This document shows, in pieces, positions 1 through 13,269 of a stretch of DNA of 64,000 bases (position 1 is its first letter; the number at the start of each line of letters is the position of its first letter). The stretch is taken from NCBI GenBank assembly GCA_008360975.2, contig CM039188.1, positions 30,345,944 through 30,409,943 on the forward strand, read 5' to 3'. The notes under the pieces are model-generated. The model had not been told where the DNA came from and did no database searches. It worked only from the letters and a program-made list of their open reading frames with translations. A program made the translations under genes and the position numbers. Source of the stretch: Lichenostomus cassidix. Taxonomy: Eukaryota; Chordata; Aves; Passeriformes; Meliphagidae.

Positions 1-3000
1 AATATTCACCAAAAGCCCTTGAGCAAGCAAGCTCACCATGGAAATAATCCTAAAGTTCTAGTTAAATGTTTCCAACCAAACCACATGGATACCCTTAGCT
101 ACTTCTTCTCCTAATACACAAACTTGCTGGCTCTTTTTCCAATTTGATGGGATTGTTTGCCAATATTCTGTTTATGTAGTGATTTTTTTTTAAATCTAAT
201 CACTTCAAGAGAATGAAATAGTCTGCCCTCCCTTCTCCTCTGTATGGAAAGACACTCTTCCCATTTCAGAGACAGCCAATGCAAACTGCTGGTAGGTTTG
301 TCAAATCATAGCAATTCAGGGCTATTTTAGAAAAATTGAAACAGAAAAATGGAAAATGGAGATAACAGTATTAATTTTCATCCACTTGATACTTATCCTA
401 TCTATTTAGACCTCAGAAAAATGCTTTTGTTTCCCTCAATGTTCCATTTGCAATTCAATCTCGGGTGAGGATTGAAGCCCTGTCACAATATAAATAAAAC
501 TTTCAGAAACGCTTAGAGTTGAAGTACAAAAACAATGAAACAAAGTCTTTGGTGCCACATAGCCGAAGAACTGAGCCCTCAAAAAACCAGTAGCTGCTGT
601 GAAGAGAAATAATAAAGGGTCCCACAACCTTGTACAGCAGAAAAGATGGGATATTTCAGTGACTGACAGATACAGAGCTGTGTGCTTCTGTACCAAGAGC
701 CCTGGTCAGAGATCCATAAGGGAACAGATTTTTCTTGGTGAAAGCACCTCACCCTCACCCACATTAACCTCCTGGCAGCCTCCAAATCGCGTTTTTACTC
801 AGAAGTTTTGTACTTGAGGTGAACTTCTGGAGACTCTCAAATTTCATGCTTCACCAACATCAGAGAAAGCTGCATGCTGAATGCATTGCCTTTGGGCAAT
901 GCCTTAAAAGCCAACTAACTTCTGATTTTTCCCAAATGATGTTAAATCTTGATAACTGAGAGCTGTTTTCAAACACTTCAAGGTAAGGCACAGACACCTC
1001 CAAGTCTCAGAAGACTGCAGCATGATCAGAAAGCAGATGTATTTTTCATAAGTATTACTAAAAAACTTAATCTGTAAATGCATGAAGGGTTCATATGAAA
1101 ATGGGTAAGGAATTTTTTTTGGTAGCAAAAAGAGTCATGAGGATAGGAATAACAATGAAATACAGAGCAGAACAAAACAAAAAGAAAAAAAAAAAAAAAC
1201 CAAACAAACCCAGAAAGGGCACTGCAGTGTCGCTGGTTCATGAAAGTCAACTTGCAGGAGACTTACTATTGAAAACACTTTCATAACACGAAAACATTAT
1301 CTCCATCACAACAATCCCCTTCTCTGATGGAACCTGATTAAAAAACACAAAACAAAACAAAAACAACTTCATGCAAGGCAGGGCAAAACCAAAGGGAGAA
1401 TCTTTTCCCAAGTTGAAAAAATGTATTAATATCACCTGGAAGTTTTCATCTCAGTGGAGCAAATATGTGAAACCTTTGCTGATTAAGAAACACCAATTAC
1501 TATCCTTTCTCCAGGACCAGTGGAAACTGATGAAGGGTCCCTTAACATATTTCACAGAGTTCACTAGTTTATTTCATGGATTTGCCTCAAATGTCTATGA
1601 AATTTAAAGGATTTACACTCTTGAAATGTCCTTCTTCAGCAATCAGGATTCTTCTAACCTACACTGCCCATTCTAAGCTTTGCACAGATAATTTTGAGCA
1701 ACTTTGGTTTCTTTATTTTTTACAGAAATTATTAGGAGAGGCCCCAGACCTCCCGGGATGCTGTGAAAGAGAGAAACTGGAGGAATCACAGACAGAGGGA
1801 TGAACTGTTAAAATGTATGATTTGGCTGATGAGTGCAGGAATGAAAACACAAGACATGCACCACAATGCATCTGTGCCTGTGTGCACTTAGATATAAAAT
1901 ATGCAGTTATAGACAAAAATTATGGACAAAATATGCCTCCAGATCTTCACAATGACCAAGGAACACTATCAGAAGAGTATAAAATCTCAGCATTATTACA
2001 GAAGTAGCCCTTAAAAAAGCACAATGGAAAATGGACTCAGAATAATTCATAAATACTTGGACAGATAAGGTATCTCACAGTGACACAGACAGGGATATTC
2101 TAAATTTGCATCTTAGGTGTTTCTTTGTTGTTTTCTTTTTGCTCATAGGAAAAAGGACAACAAGAAAAAATTGGAACTTGAGAAGATTCTGCAGCAGTAT
2201 CTGAACTTGTAACAGTGAGATCTGATTTATGTTACATTCCAAAGAACATTCACTGATTCCTGAACAGCAAGTACATGTGTCTAAAGGATAAGGTGCCCAA
2301 TCCAGAGGAGATAAGAAGGGTAAAGTTTTTAGAGGGCTGAAGGAGTTCATGCATTGAAACTCTCAGTGACTGGGGAAAAAAGAAAAAGAAGAAAATAAAA
2401 ACAGTATGAATGAGTTCCTGTAGCCCAGAACTCTGCAGAAATGCATGCACAGGTAATTTATGTAACTTATGTTTTTCACTCTCCTACTGTTCTGCACCAC
2501 TCTGTAAAACCTGCTGTTAGTACATGCTATACTGGCATGTCTATTATTTTCCAACAAGAAAATCATTACTTTGGCCTGCCTCCTGGTCTTGTTTTGTATA
2601 GCTCACCTGGCCATTTCAAAAGCACAAGCTGAAAAATTGTCTATAAATCAGACACTTGACAGAAAAAAAGAAGTATTCTGCACCACTTAGCACAGCCAGG
2701 GCTGTACTGCATCAAATTCTAGTGCCTGCTTTTTAACAATGCCATCACTTAGAAAAAATGGCACTAATAGAATGGTTCAATATTCAATGTAATGAAGTGG
2801 GCTCAACAGCATTCCACCAGTCACAAAAGAGACATTACTGTCTGTCACTTGTGAATAAACTTCCCTTTGTCGTCATTTAATCAACCTTAATTTTTAACCT
2901 GCATCCATAAAACATTCAATGCTAGAAGCCTTAATTACTTTGAAAAACACCTGAATAATTTAATCTCAAAGCACAGCTTTCTCCATACCAAGAGCCTCAA

Positions 3001-6000
3001 GGAACTCCTTAAGGGCAGAAGCCTCCCAATAATCCATCAGCTCAATCCAGGAGCCTTTGCAGAATGAGTTAACTCATTTTCAATGATGAAATATTGCTCC
3101 TATAAACACTTTCAAACACAGACTTTGTCTACCTATCATGTGCAGTATCAGGAAGAAAGATAGGACACAGAAAAACAATGTTTTAGATTTGGCCAGGTCT
3201 CAAGAGCAAGTCCCAAAGTACCAGATGGAAAACAAGACTTGTTGGGAAGAAAACACCTCCCTGAGGTACAGGACAAGTGAACAGAGAAAAAGACAAAAAA
3301 AAAAAAAAAAGAACTTTCCTCAAAATTTTTACAGCAAGTGAGATGCAGTAGAATTAAAATTCTTGATCTGTCAAGGAGGGAAAAAGAAAAAGTTTGCATA
3401 GTTCTGACAGCCAGATCAAGGTCCTGGAATGAGAGTTAATGCCAGGTCATGGATGAATGCTGACCACATCCAGCCAAAATTCAGCCTTTGAAATCCTTTC
3501 CATGGTCACAGCTGCAGCTTTCAGACCCCAAAGTCAAGAAGTTTCAAGTGCTGCATGGAAACCAGTAAAATCTCCTATTTCAGTCTGCAGCTCTTCAGGA
3601 AAAGTTCCCCTTAGCTCAGATATATGATAACATATTATTTCTTTCCTATTACAACAAAGATTTACAGCAGCACATAAAAAGGAAAGGAGGAACTTTCTAT
3701 CATTGTCAAGCAGAAGCAAAGAAAAAAAAGAGAGATTATTGTAATAAAGGTGGTTTTCTTTTCTCGTAGGAGTTCATTTGTATTGACTATCAACAATAGT
3801 AAAACAACCAGTAATTCACTGATTCACCAAGGCATCCCCATCATTCCATCTCCTGTAGATTGTAACCCATTACAGTTCCCAAGGACACTACCTTTTCCCA
3901 AGGGCCAATACTTTTTTGCCTGGGCATCTTTCTGGAAACCATTTTTCATTTAAAGCCATCAAAAGGCGAAGAGTTCAAAACTTACCTCAGCATTTCTATT
4001 CCAAGGGTTAAATTGCCTGACTTAAAAAATGTGCTCCTTATTTCATTTCCTTTTTCCTTTTCTCTCATTTTATGTACCTATCCTTTCTTGCTATGATTTG
4101 TGCAAGATCAGACAGCTGACTGCACCACAGACCAGCACCTGGAAGGGATTTCTTACAGCGTCTGTTTTCTCCCTTAAGTGTCACAGCCTGAGATTTCCTC
4201 CTCACCCATCCCTCCTATTTATGTACCTTGTTTCCCACCAAGCTCACATTTTAGATGGTGGATGTGCTGAAGTCCTGCTTTTAATGGAAATCCACTACAG
4301 CAAAATAGATAACGCCATTCCTCTCATTAAGGGAAGTGGTTTCCATGTAAATGTGACTATGGCTCATTACTCCATGCTCTACTTCAGCACACTGAGCACA
4401 ACACAGACAGGCAAAAAAAGAGCTGTTTTTCTCAGGTATTTTGCAATTTGCTGACAATTTTGGTGTGCTGCTCCTCTCCTCCTTATTACTAGTGCAAGTT
4501 CAAGTCCCTAGAAATGATGGAAAGACTCACAGTGGCATGAAAGCAACACTCAGTTCTGGACCCTCAGCATCCACAGATCACTGAAAAAATAGGTGAGTGC
4601 TTAGAGTCCATCCTGCTCAGCTGAGTCCCACGGGATTGTGCTGGCAGCAAAAACACAGGAGGAATTCACAGCCCATATCTGCTGGGGTTAGATAAACAGG
4701 AAATACTAATTCTGCCCAAAATCATAGAACTATGCAGATAAAATGCTGCCTTTAGCACTATTAACCACTTCAAAGATAATCATTGAAAGCTATACTGGAT
4801 CATACCCAACATTCTTAAGCACGCTCTATTTACCATTTTCCTGGAATAATGGATGGAGAAGGGATAGTACAAGAAAATCAGATTAAACTGAGTTTCTAAA
4901 ACAGTCTTTTTTGGGGACTACACAAATTTTCTAATGTGAGACTCCATTCACAGAAGCAATCTGTATTGAAATAAATATAAAACTTTCCACCTGGAATTTC
5001 CTGCGTAGATGGTCTTGAAGGTAAGAGGTGGAGGTCCAACACAGGCAACTGACATTTCAAATTCCCAAAAAACAGCACACCTCTAACTCTGACAATACCT
5101 CTGAAATTGCAGCCTTCAAGGGCCTCAGTCACACAGGAATTCTGCAAACAGCCAAGAATGGAACAAGGGTTTTTAATCTCCAATTTTGTTACCTTCATCA
5201 CCTTTCAAGTTGGTGTCCCTCTTTCAGATACATCCACCTATGCAGAACTAGGAAGAAAGTCTGCTACAGAAAATCATATGATCTGTAAACCTCCAGCAAG
5301 ACTGACACTCATTTGGTTTCCTGCTGTCTATGTCAGATTCTGAGCAGTCCTCATAAGCATCTCTGTGAAACTGAGACCTCTGCAGCACCTGCAACTCACT
5401 CATTCATGTCAGTGCATTTCTGTCCTGACTGGGGAGGCAACAAACACTGATATGGTTTAAAAAATAGCAAATTCCTACAAACACGCAAGAAACAGATCCA
5501 GTGTTGCAATGAAAAAACCAAAGTCATGCAGTGGAGTTGTATCAGGCCTAAGCCAAGTGAAAAAAGCAAACCAAAATCAAACAACTGCTTTTAAATATAA
5601 GCATGGATTCATTACCTACATTCACACCCACCAAGAGCTGGTGCACCCCACAGGTGCTTCTGGAGCACATCAGCTTCTTCACTTTCATCCTAAGGGAATC
5701 CAACCCACAGGCTGACACTGCTCTGGGGTGCAAGACAAAATTCATCAGGTCAGTCAGGATTTGTTCACTGGGATATTTTTGATTGAAACTAAAATACTAC
5801 CACGGGCTTGCTTACCCAACTGAAATATACTGCAGGCCAGGGGAATCCTCTTGAACTGCACTGACTCAGGTCACCTAACTTTTAGAGCAATTATGTGTTT
5901 GGTTAGAATTATTATTAGACCACTGATTTAAACAGCTCTTCCATAAGACTCAAGACTGCAGCACACTATCACTACTAATTAAGTGGACTTATGCTCAACT

Positions 6001-9000
6001 CTGCTCTGAAAGACTCCCCTAATATATCTTAAATGCTTTGATTTAACCTGGCTCTGAAGCCTTAGGATGGGAAGGAGGTCAGCAGTCTCTGCACCACCAG
6101 GAGCAGAGAGAACACAGGGGATGAATGATCAGTTGCACTGGCAGTAGTTTATTTACTTTCTTGCACTTGCCCAGCATTTCAAGCAAGTTTAATGGTTTTC
6201 CCATTGGCATTTAGAATTCTCTCCATATTCTCAAAAATAAAACTTCAATATTTGCCCGATTTGTTTTTTGGAAAGCTACAAAATGCTTTTCTTTCCTCTC
6301 CAAAGGAATGTGAATTGCAAATATTGCCCCAGGCAGTCTAAAATATGCCCCCAAAAGCTTTTAAAGAATCATTATTTTCCTTAAATTATCACATTGTTTA
6401 ATACTCCCTAATTGATTTTCTTAGGCAATATCCTCCAAACGCCAGAGGGGTTTTATCTTATCTATTTTATCTTACAATCATTCAAAACTATTTACAGATT
6501 CTCTACATAAATAACACATAATAAGTTATGTGGCTGTTGCCAACAGCGTTAAGAAAGATTAGAAAAGGTCTTTTAGCTTCAGCCTCAGATCTGTAGGTCA
6601 TCCAATGTCCTTCCTAATGGATAAATACAGTAATTTATCATCATCAGTCACCAGCAGCATTGTTCCTTTTACTATCATATATTCATGAACACCATTTGCT
6701 GCAGCTGAGTGAAGCGTAAAAGAAGTGTATGATTAAAGTGGAAAGGGACAGAGTTTGAGACAGCCGAGATTTTGTGACTAATGCATCGACCTGAAATGAC
6801 ACAGGTCTGGGAGGGTTACAAAAACAGGGTCAACAGATTCCAGGTGCCTGCTGGCAGCACACAGGCAGGTGTGGCAGCAGGTGAGACCACCTGTGCCTTC
6901 TGATGCCATGGTAAAGTATAATGAGTGAAACACAGACTTGCACACCTACGAGCTCTTCCATAGGTCAGACAAATATCAGAGCTCTATTAGCTTCAAAAAA
7001 AACCCACAACAAAACACAACAACAACAACAACAACTGTGATACCTCTCTAGGGATCATTTATTACATTCTTTATTACCACCGTGGGAAGAGAGGCTGTGG
7101 TCACATTTGTGAGTCACTAACACATGCATGTAATATCCAAATGCCCCCAAGTTATTAAAAAGTGCTAAAATGATGGCTTTCAGATTTGAGAATAACATCA
7201 AACAACAGCTCTGTTTGCTTTAAGAGTTCCTCCCTCTTGTTAATTATCAAAATAGCTTGCCTGAAGCAATACTTTCAGTCGGAAGATGCTGAGAAAAAAA
7301 TACTGACAGTGTTTTTTAAAGTAGCTAATACAATATGTATGTTCAAATATCTGAGGCTACTATGCAACCTACATCATGCCTGCAATTTTGTCTAACACAG
7401 AAGAGCCAAAAAGATTGCCCTGTTTCACAGTTCTTGATTTACTGCATTAAGTAATCCCTTCAATCCACCTGCAAGCGGAGGGCTCTAAATACTGGAAAGT
7501 CAGGTGCTGTGTGATGCTGCCCAGGTTCCCAAGGAAGGGAAAGCAAGGAAGACACACTGTTTTGCAAGGAAGGCACACTGCAAAATGGTATGGGAGCCTC
7601 GTGGGGAGGGTACCAAGAGCATGATCACCTCACCCTGCGTCCACCAGCAGAGACCTCTTTGTGGTTATCCTCCCATCAGGTTCCCAGGGCAGAGGGTGGA
7701 TAAAGCACTGGAAAGCTCCTGGTGAACTTTTCTGCATTAGGAAAGTGAGTTTCTGGTACTCATGTGACACTCATCACTCCTGAATTTGAGGTGTACAGAG
7801 AAATACCCTCATGTGCTCTGCAGATACTGAAAAACCTGCATGGCTGCACCTTCAAGCTCCCTGAGATTGTGTTTGCACTCAGAGCAGTCAGTGATGCTCC
7901 TCCATCAACAGCAGAAGCATCTCACCAAAACCCAGATCCTGCTCACCCCTGCCCCACGGAGCTCAGAGCAGAAGGCAAGAAGTGCAATGAAGATGGAAGA
8001 CAAGCTTCAGGCGTTTTGTGCCAATCACCAGCTCAGGTACACGGCTGAACTACAGCGAAACAGTCACAGGCAAAGAGAAAATGAATAAAGGCCACATGTA
8101 GTATTTGAAAAATGACACATCCTGTGCCTTCCTCTAGAATGTGAATCCTGAACAGTATTACAAACCACCACAGGTAATACATTTTCTTATAAGCTTCTTG
8201 TGCAGCTGGTCATACAGTCAACAGATATTGGTGAACTGTAATCCCCTTTGCTGGATTCAGCAGGGATACAGTATGGCCTCTGTACAGTGAAAGAAATAGA
8301 ATTTAAAAGTTTAAGGTAAGATTCAAATGATAGCTCTTTATTAAATACTCTGGGCGTAATAGTATAACCTTATTTCACCACTTCTCTGGGCTTTTTTTAC
8401 CTGCTAGTTCTGACATTGTGTTGAATCTTGCAATGCAGTGAGTCGAGAGCACCACAACAAAGCAAGCTAAAAGTTCCACTAGGTTGGTAAGCAGGAAAAA
8501 TGCAAAGTCACTTTGGATTACATACTAGAACAGGATTTCTTATTTCAGCCTGAAGCCAGCTCTGAACATAAACAAGAGTGGGGGACATGGACTTGGCCAC
8601 CTGACTAAATCTTCTAAGTTACTGGAACTGCTGTGTTTATTTGATTAAGAGTTCAAGCTTCTCCCTGACCCATCAAGCTCAAAATGACCTCAGTGGGGCA
8701 AGGCAGAGCCCTTTCACCTTGATAAAATCTCATTAAGGTGAATATTGCTCTGGACAGACACAGCTATCCATCAATGTTTCTCCCACTGCAAGATCAGAGC
8801 CTGTTTTTGGGAAAAACAAGTTAAGAAAAAGAAGAAAGACATAGAAATTATTTTGGCTTGAGTGACTGAAAAATAAAACACAGATAATTGTCTTTTGTTC
8901 AGATGTACTTTTAGAATGAGCCACTTGTCTGGTGACCTCAGCAACTAGTTCTGAGACAGAGAAAAATTCAACTCCTTAAATCAAGAGAGTCAAGCAAACA

Positions 9001-11650
9001 GTAGTCAGTTGCACTTGTTTGTTTACTAAACATGTAATTTAAATGCTTACCAAATAATATCCCTATTTAGTGCAATACAATGTCTGATTTGATTTGCCTT
9101 TACCTGTTTTAAGAAGAAGAACATAATAGATTCTAAAATGATATACTGTAAAAAAAAACAACAACCTTTTTTTTCTGTTTTAAAATCAATTTTAAAAAGG
9201 CATCAGGTTGGGGGAGTAAAAGAGGCTCAGGAGAAAATGATTATAAATTTCAAAGGTCTGTCTTCTGCACACACAAAGAACAGCGAGTAGCACCAGGTGG
9301 TGTAGATCATCTGGTTTTTTGTAAACAGACTGAAGCCTCACAAAGGTAATACCTAGAGGAATTATCTTAGTTTTTCATCTGCAAAGACAGCAACATTCAT
9401 CAACCAGCAAGTCATACAGGTACATTATATTTTTCAAATATGTTGTGTCCACTGACTGCCAAATGGTTGTGCCTTCTAAAAAAGATCACTAAACATCATT
9501 GTCCAAGACCCCAGGACAATTCTTAAGAGCTAAAAGATAAGAAACACTCATTTTTGTACTCTAAGGGGATCTGAGGGAGCCACATTCACTCCTGACACAG
9601 CACTCAAGTGCCAGGAATCTGCACACTTGGATAGAGCATTCCAGAAACACAAGTAATTTACAGCTATTTTCCTTTCTACAGATATATCACCTGAACATAA
9701 AACTGTAATTTTTGCAATAAATACGACTCATCATTTAGCGGCGAGGTGAGAATAAATCTGGCTAATTTATCAACCCAAACACCAAAACATCAATAGCACT
9801 GTTAATGGAAGTTGTTATGGCATGCCTTGTCCCAAGGGAGCTGTGGTTTAAAAACACTCTCAGAGGAAGCTTTGGATATCAAGTTGTATCCAACTTATTT
9901 ATAAGCTGATGGCTGTGGATGCTCCAGTGAATCAATCCAAGCTTTTATTTAAAGTGGAGAGTCCCAGCATTAGCCTGCTGTAATGTGAAATCCCAGCCCA
10001 GGTCACAAGCCTACAAATTTACCAGAAATGCTTCACCTTTGCTATGGCTGCTCTCAGAGGTGTCTGTAAAACCACACTTCGGAATCAGGAAAGAGATTTA
10101 CACTTAGAAGACCTTGGTGCAATTCCTCGTTCTTTCTAGGACTTTCTACTTCTCTACCAGAAAAGATCTGCTGGCCTTGCTGCCTCAGGAAACCCTTCTC
10201 AGAGCAGACACCTTGCTGTAAATAGATCAGTAAACTACAGGTGTCACAGGGAGCGACACTGAGTTCATACAAGCTCACCAGCAACATGCAATATGAAACA
10301 GATGGATTTATTGAAGGCCATAAGAAGGATGTATTTTCCATATAAGCAAGCTCATGACAATGCTATGGGGCATAGAAAAGCAGATTGAACATAGGAACTC
10401 CTTTTCTTCTCCTCATGCTCACCACAGCACCAGCTCCGCAACTGCAACCATGAGAAGCCAACAGAGCTTTGAAACGATGATATTCTTCAGTTAGGATCAC
10501 AGCCACATCACACTGCTGCACTAAGAATGGTTTCCAGCACAAACCTGAAGTCAGACACAGCCTGTGGTCAAGCCCTGGCCGGGGCTGAGTGTCCCATGGA
10601 TCCTGGCTGCTGCAGGGTACATGAGTGGACATCCACACCCCAGCCTTGGGAGCACAGAGCTCACTGCAGGATTCAGGGCTGCCTCCCTGCTGTTGCCATC
10701 CAAACCCACAGAAAGACTTGCCATCCACTAAAAGCAACATTTTGCATGCCATGCTGTCACATACTGCATGATGCACCTGAGACAACAGGCAACCAATGCT
10801 GATACAGTATCAATTTTAATCAAGAATAGCAAACTGAGTCTGAAAATCCCAATCCAAACACACAGGACTTCACGTCTACACTTCATTCAGCCAGGCCCAC
10901 AGACAAACCAGTGGCTGCCACATCCACCTCTGAGAGAGGCTGAGAACTTCAGAGCACTCAGGCAAAAATATTTCTATATTCAGAATAAACTCTTAATATT
11001 TAGTGTGCTTTGAATTGATATCTCACTGCTATTCCTCATTACAACCTAAAGGAGCAAACTGGTAATGTTTTTCATTCAATATTAATCCTGCTTTGAAAAG
11101 ATTTCCACCTCCAACAACAACTGCCAATTCAACATCTCTGAACTGAATAAAAAGAAAAAGAGATTGGTTAAGTTCAAGTACTTTTTATTACCACTAATAG
11201 CAGTATCCCTCTAAAGCAAAACAATGTCCTTGAAATTTATGAGCTCTATGGACCTCTGAGACTATTTAAAATGATCCTCCCTTTTCCATAAATTCTACTA
11301 TTTGCATGAAATTTAAGCACTGATGGAAGTTACCCATCTATTTCAGATGATGTAACTTACGCAATTAATTTATTCAAGAAGGATTCTCAAACTCTAATGT
11401 ATTACTTTACCAGCATTACACGAAAATGTGCCACAGTGCATACATTTCTGAGCAGAAAGCATTCATCTTTAAATTTACTGAAATGAATGGGTTCAGTGAT
11501 ACTGGAAGGGCTCCTCGGAGCTGAATGTGCAGCCTGGCTGTGCTTGCAGGACTCGGGCTTTCTAAAGCATCTGAGCCCAGCAGCTTCCACTGCTGGCGTT
11601 TTTCACCCAACGCGAGTACATCGAAGGGAAATTAAGCTCCGTGGATGGAT
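1..11650 (-). other. Presumed start of DPP10 intron 1; no exon recognised
   Basis: By inference from the minus-strand donor at 12603, this block is transcribed leftward as the first part of a very long first intron. It is AT-rich, CpG-poor and full of stop codons. I find no segment with the flanking splice signals and coding bias of an exon, and nothing resembling the alternative DPP10 first exon that begins MNQT. The longest open frame (about 4029-4454) is of a length expected by chance. Simple tracts include poly-A near 1184 and 3296 and an AAC microsatellite at 7017-7034. I recognise no transposable element here. Confidence 0.55.
7017..7034. repeat. (CAA)n microsatellite
   Basis: Six perfect CAA triplets, preceded by imperfect A/C-rich sequence from about 6996. 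Ordinary intronic simple repeat. Confidence 0.85.
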
Positions 11651-12053
11651 GTAGCAGGGAATGAAAACGTGGAATGCAGCTCCCCACGTCCTGCGAGCCG
11701 GAGTTCCGAACCAAGAGCGGTGCGCACGGACAACGTGTAAAAACCCCTTCGCTGGAGTTGGCGGATTGGAAGGTGTTATGGGTGAAAACACCCAAAACGA
11801 GAGCTGAGGATGCCCGGGGTGCCGAGGGCAGGTGGGCAGCCCTGGCTCCGGCACGACCCCCGCCCCGCCGATGTGCCGGGGGTCCCCGGGGCCAGCAGCA
11901 TCCCTCCCCATGCCTCAGTGCTATCGCCCCGGAACACCAGGCACAGCGATGTGGTGATGAAAACTTCGATTTTGTGATGATGCCATGCAAGTTCGGCTGC
12001 TCCCCGGTAGCATCTCTCGTATGCGGACGCCGCCCGAGACCCGACAGCAAGCC

Positions 12054-12085
12054 GGTGCCGAGTGACATCGGTGCCGAGTGACATC
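12054..12085. repeat. Two-copy tandem duplication of a 16-bp unit
   Basis: The 16-mer GGTGCCGAGTGACATC occurs twice in direct tandem, without mismatch, inside the intron-side half of the CpG island. Its unit length equals that of the upstream minisatellite but the sequence is unrelated. Confidence 0.9.
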
Positions 12086-12603
12086 GCTAGCGAGAGGCAC
12101 CAGTGCCCCGCCGGCTCAGCCCCGCCAGCCCGCGGGGCGGCACCGTCGGGCCACGGGACGTGACTGCCGCCCGGCCGCTGCCAAAATGCCCCCGGGAAAT
12201 CTGGGGCCGCTCCCTGCCCGCTCCCCGCCCGCTCCCGCCGTGCCAGCGCTGCTCCCCGCGGCCGCCAGCCCCGGCCAGGGCAGCATCATCCGCCCGAGCA
12301 TCTCCCCCGGAGCAACTCGCGGGGCAGCGGAGCGCAAAGTGCTGCGGGACCCGCCGGGGCTGAGCGACATCCCAGCCCCGATGCGGATCCGGATGAAGGT
12401 CGGTCCCCTCCGGGCGGCCCCAGCGCATCCCCGACACAGCTCCGCGGGGCTCCCTCTCTCCCCGGCCGAGCCGCCCCGAGGGCGCCCGTGTCCCTGTCCC
12501 CCCTCACGCCCACTTTTCTCCAGCTCCGCACAACTTCTCCGGGACGACGGCCACCCCCGCCCCGTCCATCCCCGGCCCCGGCGCCTCCCGCCGCGGGTCG
12601 CAC

Positions 12604-12675
12604 CTGGTCGGGCTGCGGCGGCGGCGGGTTCCCCCTGCCGCCCGGGTGCGCGGGCTGCTCCTTCATGGCTGTCAT
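12604..12675 (-). CDS. DPP10: First coding exon of DPP10 (alternative 5' exon, MTAxK-type N-terminus), partial gene
   Basis: This minus-strand exon opens with ATG ACA GCC ATG AAG and encodes 24 residues: MTAMKEQPAHPGG, then an R-G-N-P4 stretch, then QPDQ. It ends CAG and is followed directly by GTGCGA, a usable splice donor (GT at 12603-12602), leaving phase 0. An in-frame TGA lies upstream at 12702-12700, so this is the first possible start after that stop; G at -3 gives acceptable context. From memory, human DPP10 has an isoform whose first exon also encodes 24 residues, starting MTAAK, containing PG.R and ending QPADQ before the shared cytoplasmic and membrane segment; that is the basis of the call. 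DPP10 is a single-pass membrane protein of the DPP4 family without peptidase activity. It binds Kv4 channels, and its alternative N-termini tune gating. The transmembrane and ectodomain exons are not in this window. The short match leaves some doubt. Confidence 0.72.
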
Positions 12676-12699
12676 CGCAGGGGCTCGGCTCGGCGCCTC

Positions 12700-12747
12700 T
12701 CACTGCTGCTGCGGCCCCGGGCACCCCTCCCTCGGCGCCAGCCGCAT
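12700..12747 (-). promoter_or_regulatory. Upstream ORF (15 codons) in the presumed 5' UTR of DPP10
   Basis: On the minus strand an ATG at 12747-12745 opens a frame of 15 codons (M-R-L-A-P-R-E-G..., ending in three Q codons) closed by TGA at 12702-12700. It is in the same frame as the main start, so the stop separates the two rather than giving an N-terminal extension. The gap from the uORF stop to the main ATG is 24 nt. If transcription starts upstream of 12747, ribosomes would meet this uORF first, which usually lowers or conditions translation of the main frame. A second short frame begins at an ATG at 12930-12928 and ends at TGA 12882-12880; whether it is inside the transcript is unknown. 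Confidence 0.5.
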
Positions 12748-12777
12748 GACACCAGCCTCCCCTGGAAGTGGCGCGGC

Positions 12778-12799
12778 GGAGGAGGAGGAGGAGGAGGAG
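12778..12799. repeat. (GGA)7 trinucleotide run in promoter/5' UTR
   Basis: Seven perfect GGA triplets followed by a degenerate GA-rich extension (AAGAGGAGGA) to about 12810. It lies about 100 bp upstream of the DPP10 start codon, immediately beyond the upstream ORF. On the sense (minus) strand it is a pure pyrimidine TCC run, the kind of tract bound by MAZ/Sp-type factors and able to adopt non-B structure; that role is inference. Confidence 0.85.
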
Positions 12800-13269
12800 A
12801 AAGAGGAGGACGGGCGGGGGGCGCGGAGCAGCCGCCGCCGCGGCAGCGCCGCTACCGCAGTGCCCCGGCGCGCCGGTGCTCAGGGGGCGCCCGGCCCCGC
12901 CGTGCCCCGCGCCGGGGGGCGGCCGCGCATCAGCGCCGGGCGCGGCCGCGGAGCGCCCCGAGCGGGCACGCTCTGCCCGCCCGCTCCCCCCGCTCCGCCC
13001 GCCGTGGGCCGGCCCGCCGCCGCCAGCAGGTGTCACAGCCGCTCCCGCCGGCCCGGGAGAGACCATCCGCGCCCTCGCCACGGGGGCGTCGCTGCCGGCT
13101 GCGGCGGGGCCGCGCCGCCGAGACCGCCCCGAGTCCGCCCCGCGGGGAGCGCGAACCGCGACAGGGGGAAAGGGAAGCAGAGGGTGAAGGCAGCCCAGCT
13201 ACTCTGTTTGCTGGCTGTAACGCCCCTGGTGCCCCGCAGCTCCGGACTTGCCGGGCAGGGCAGGAGCTG

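Noticed and set aside
4029..4454. 141-codon open frame in the presumed intron
   Set aside because: Length is within chance expectation for this amount of AT-rich sequence; no domain and no exon signals.
11562..12084. Overlapping frames of 102-168 codons on both strands on the island shoulder
   Set aside because: Same composition effect; no recognisable domain and no supporting splice signals.
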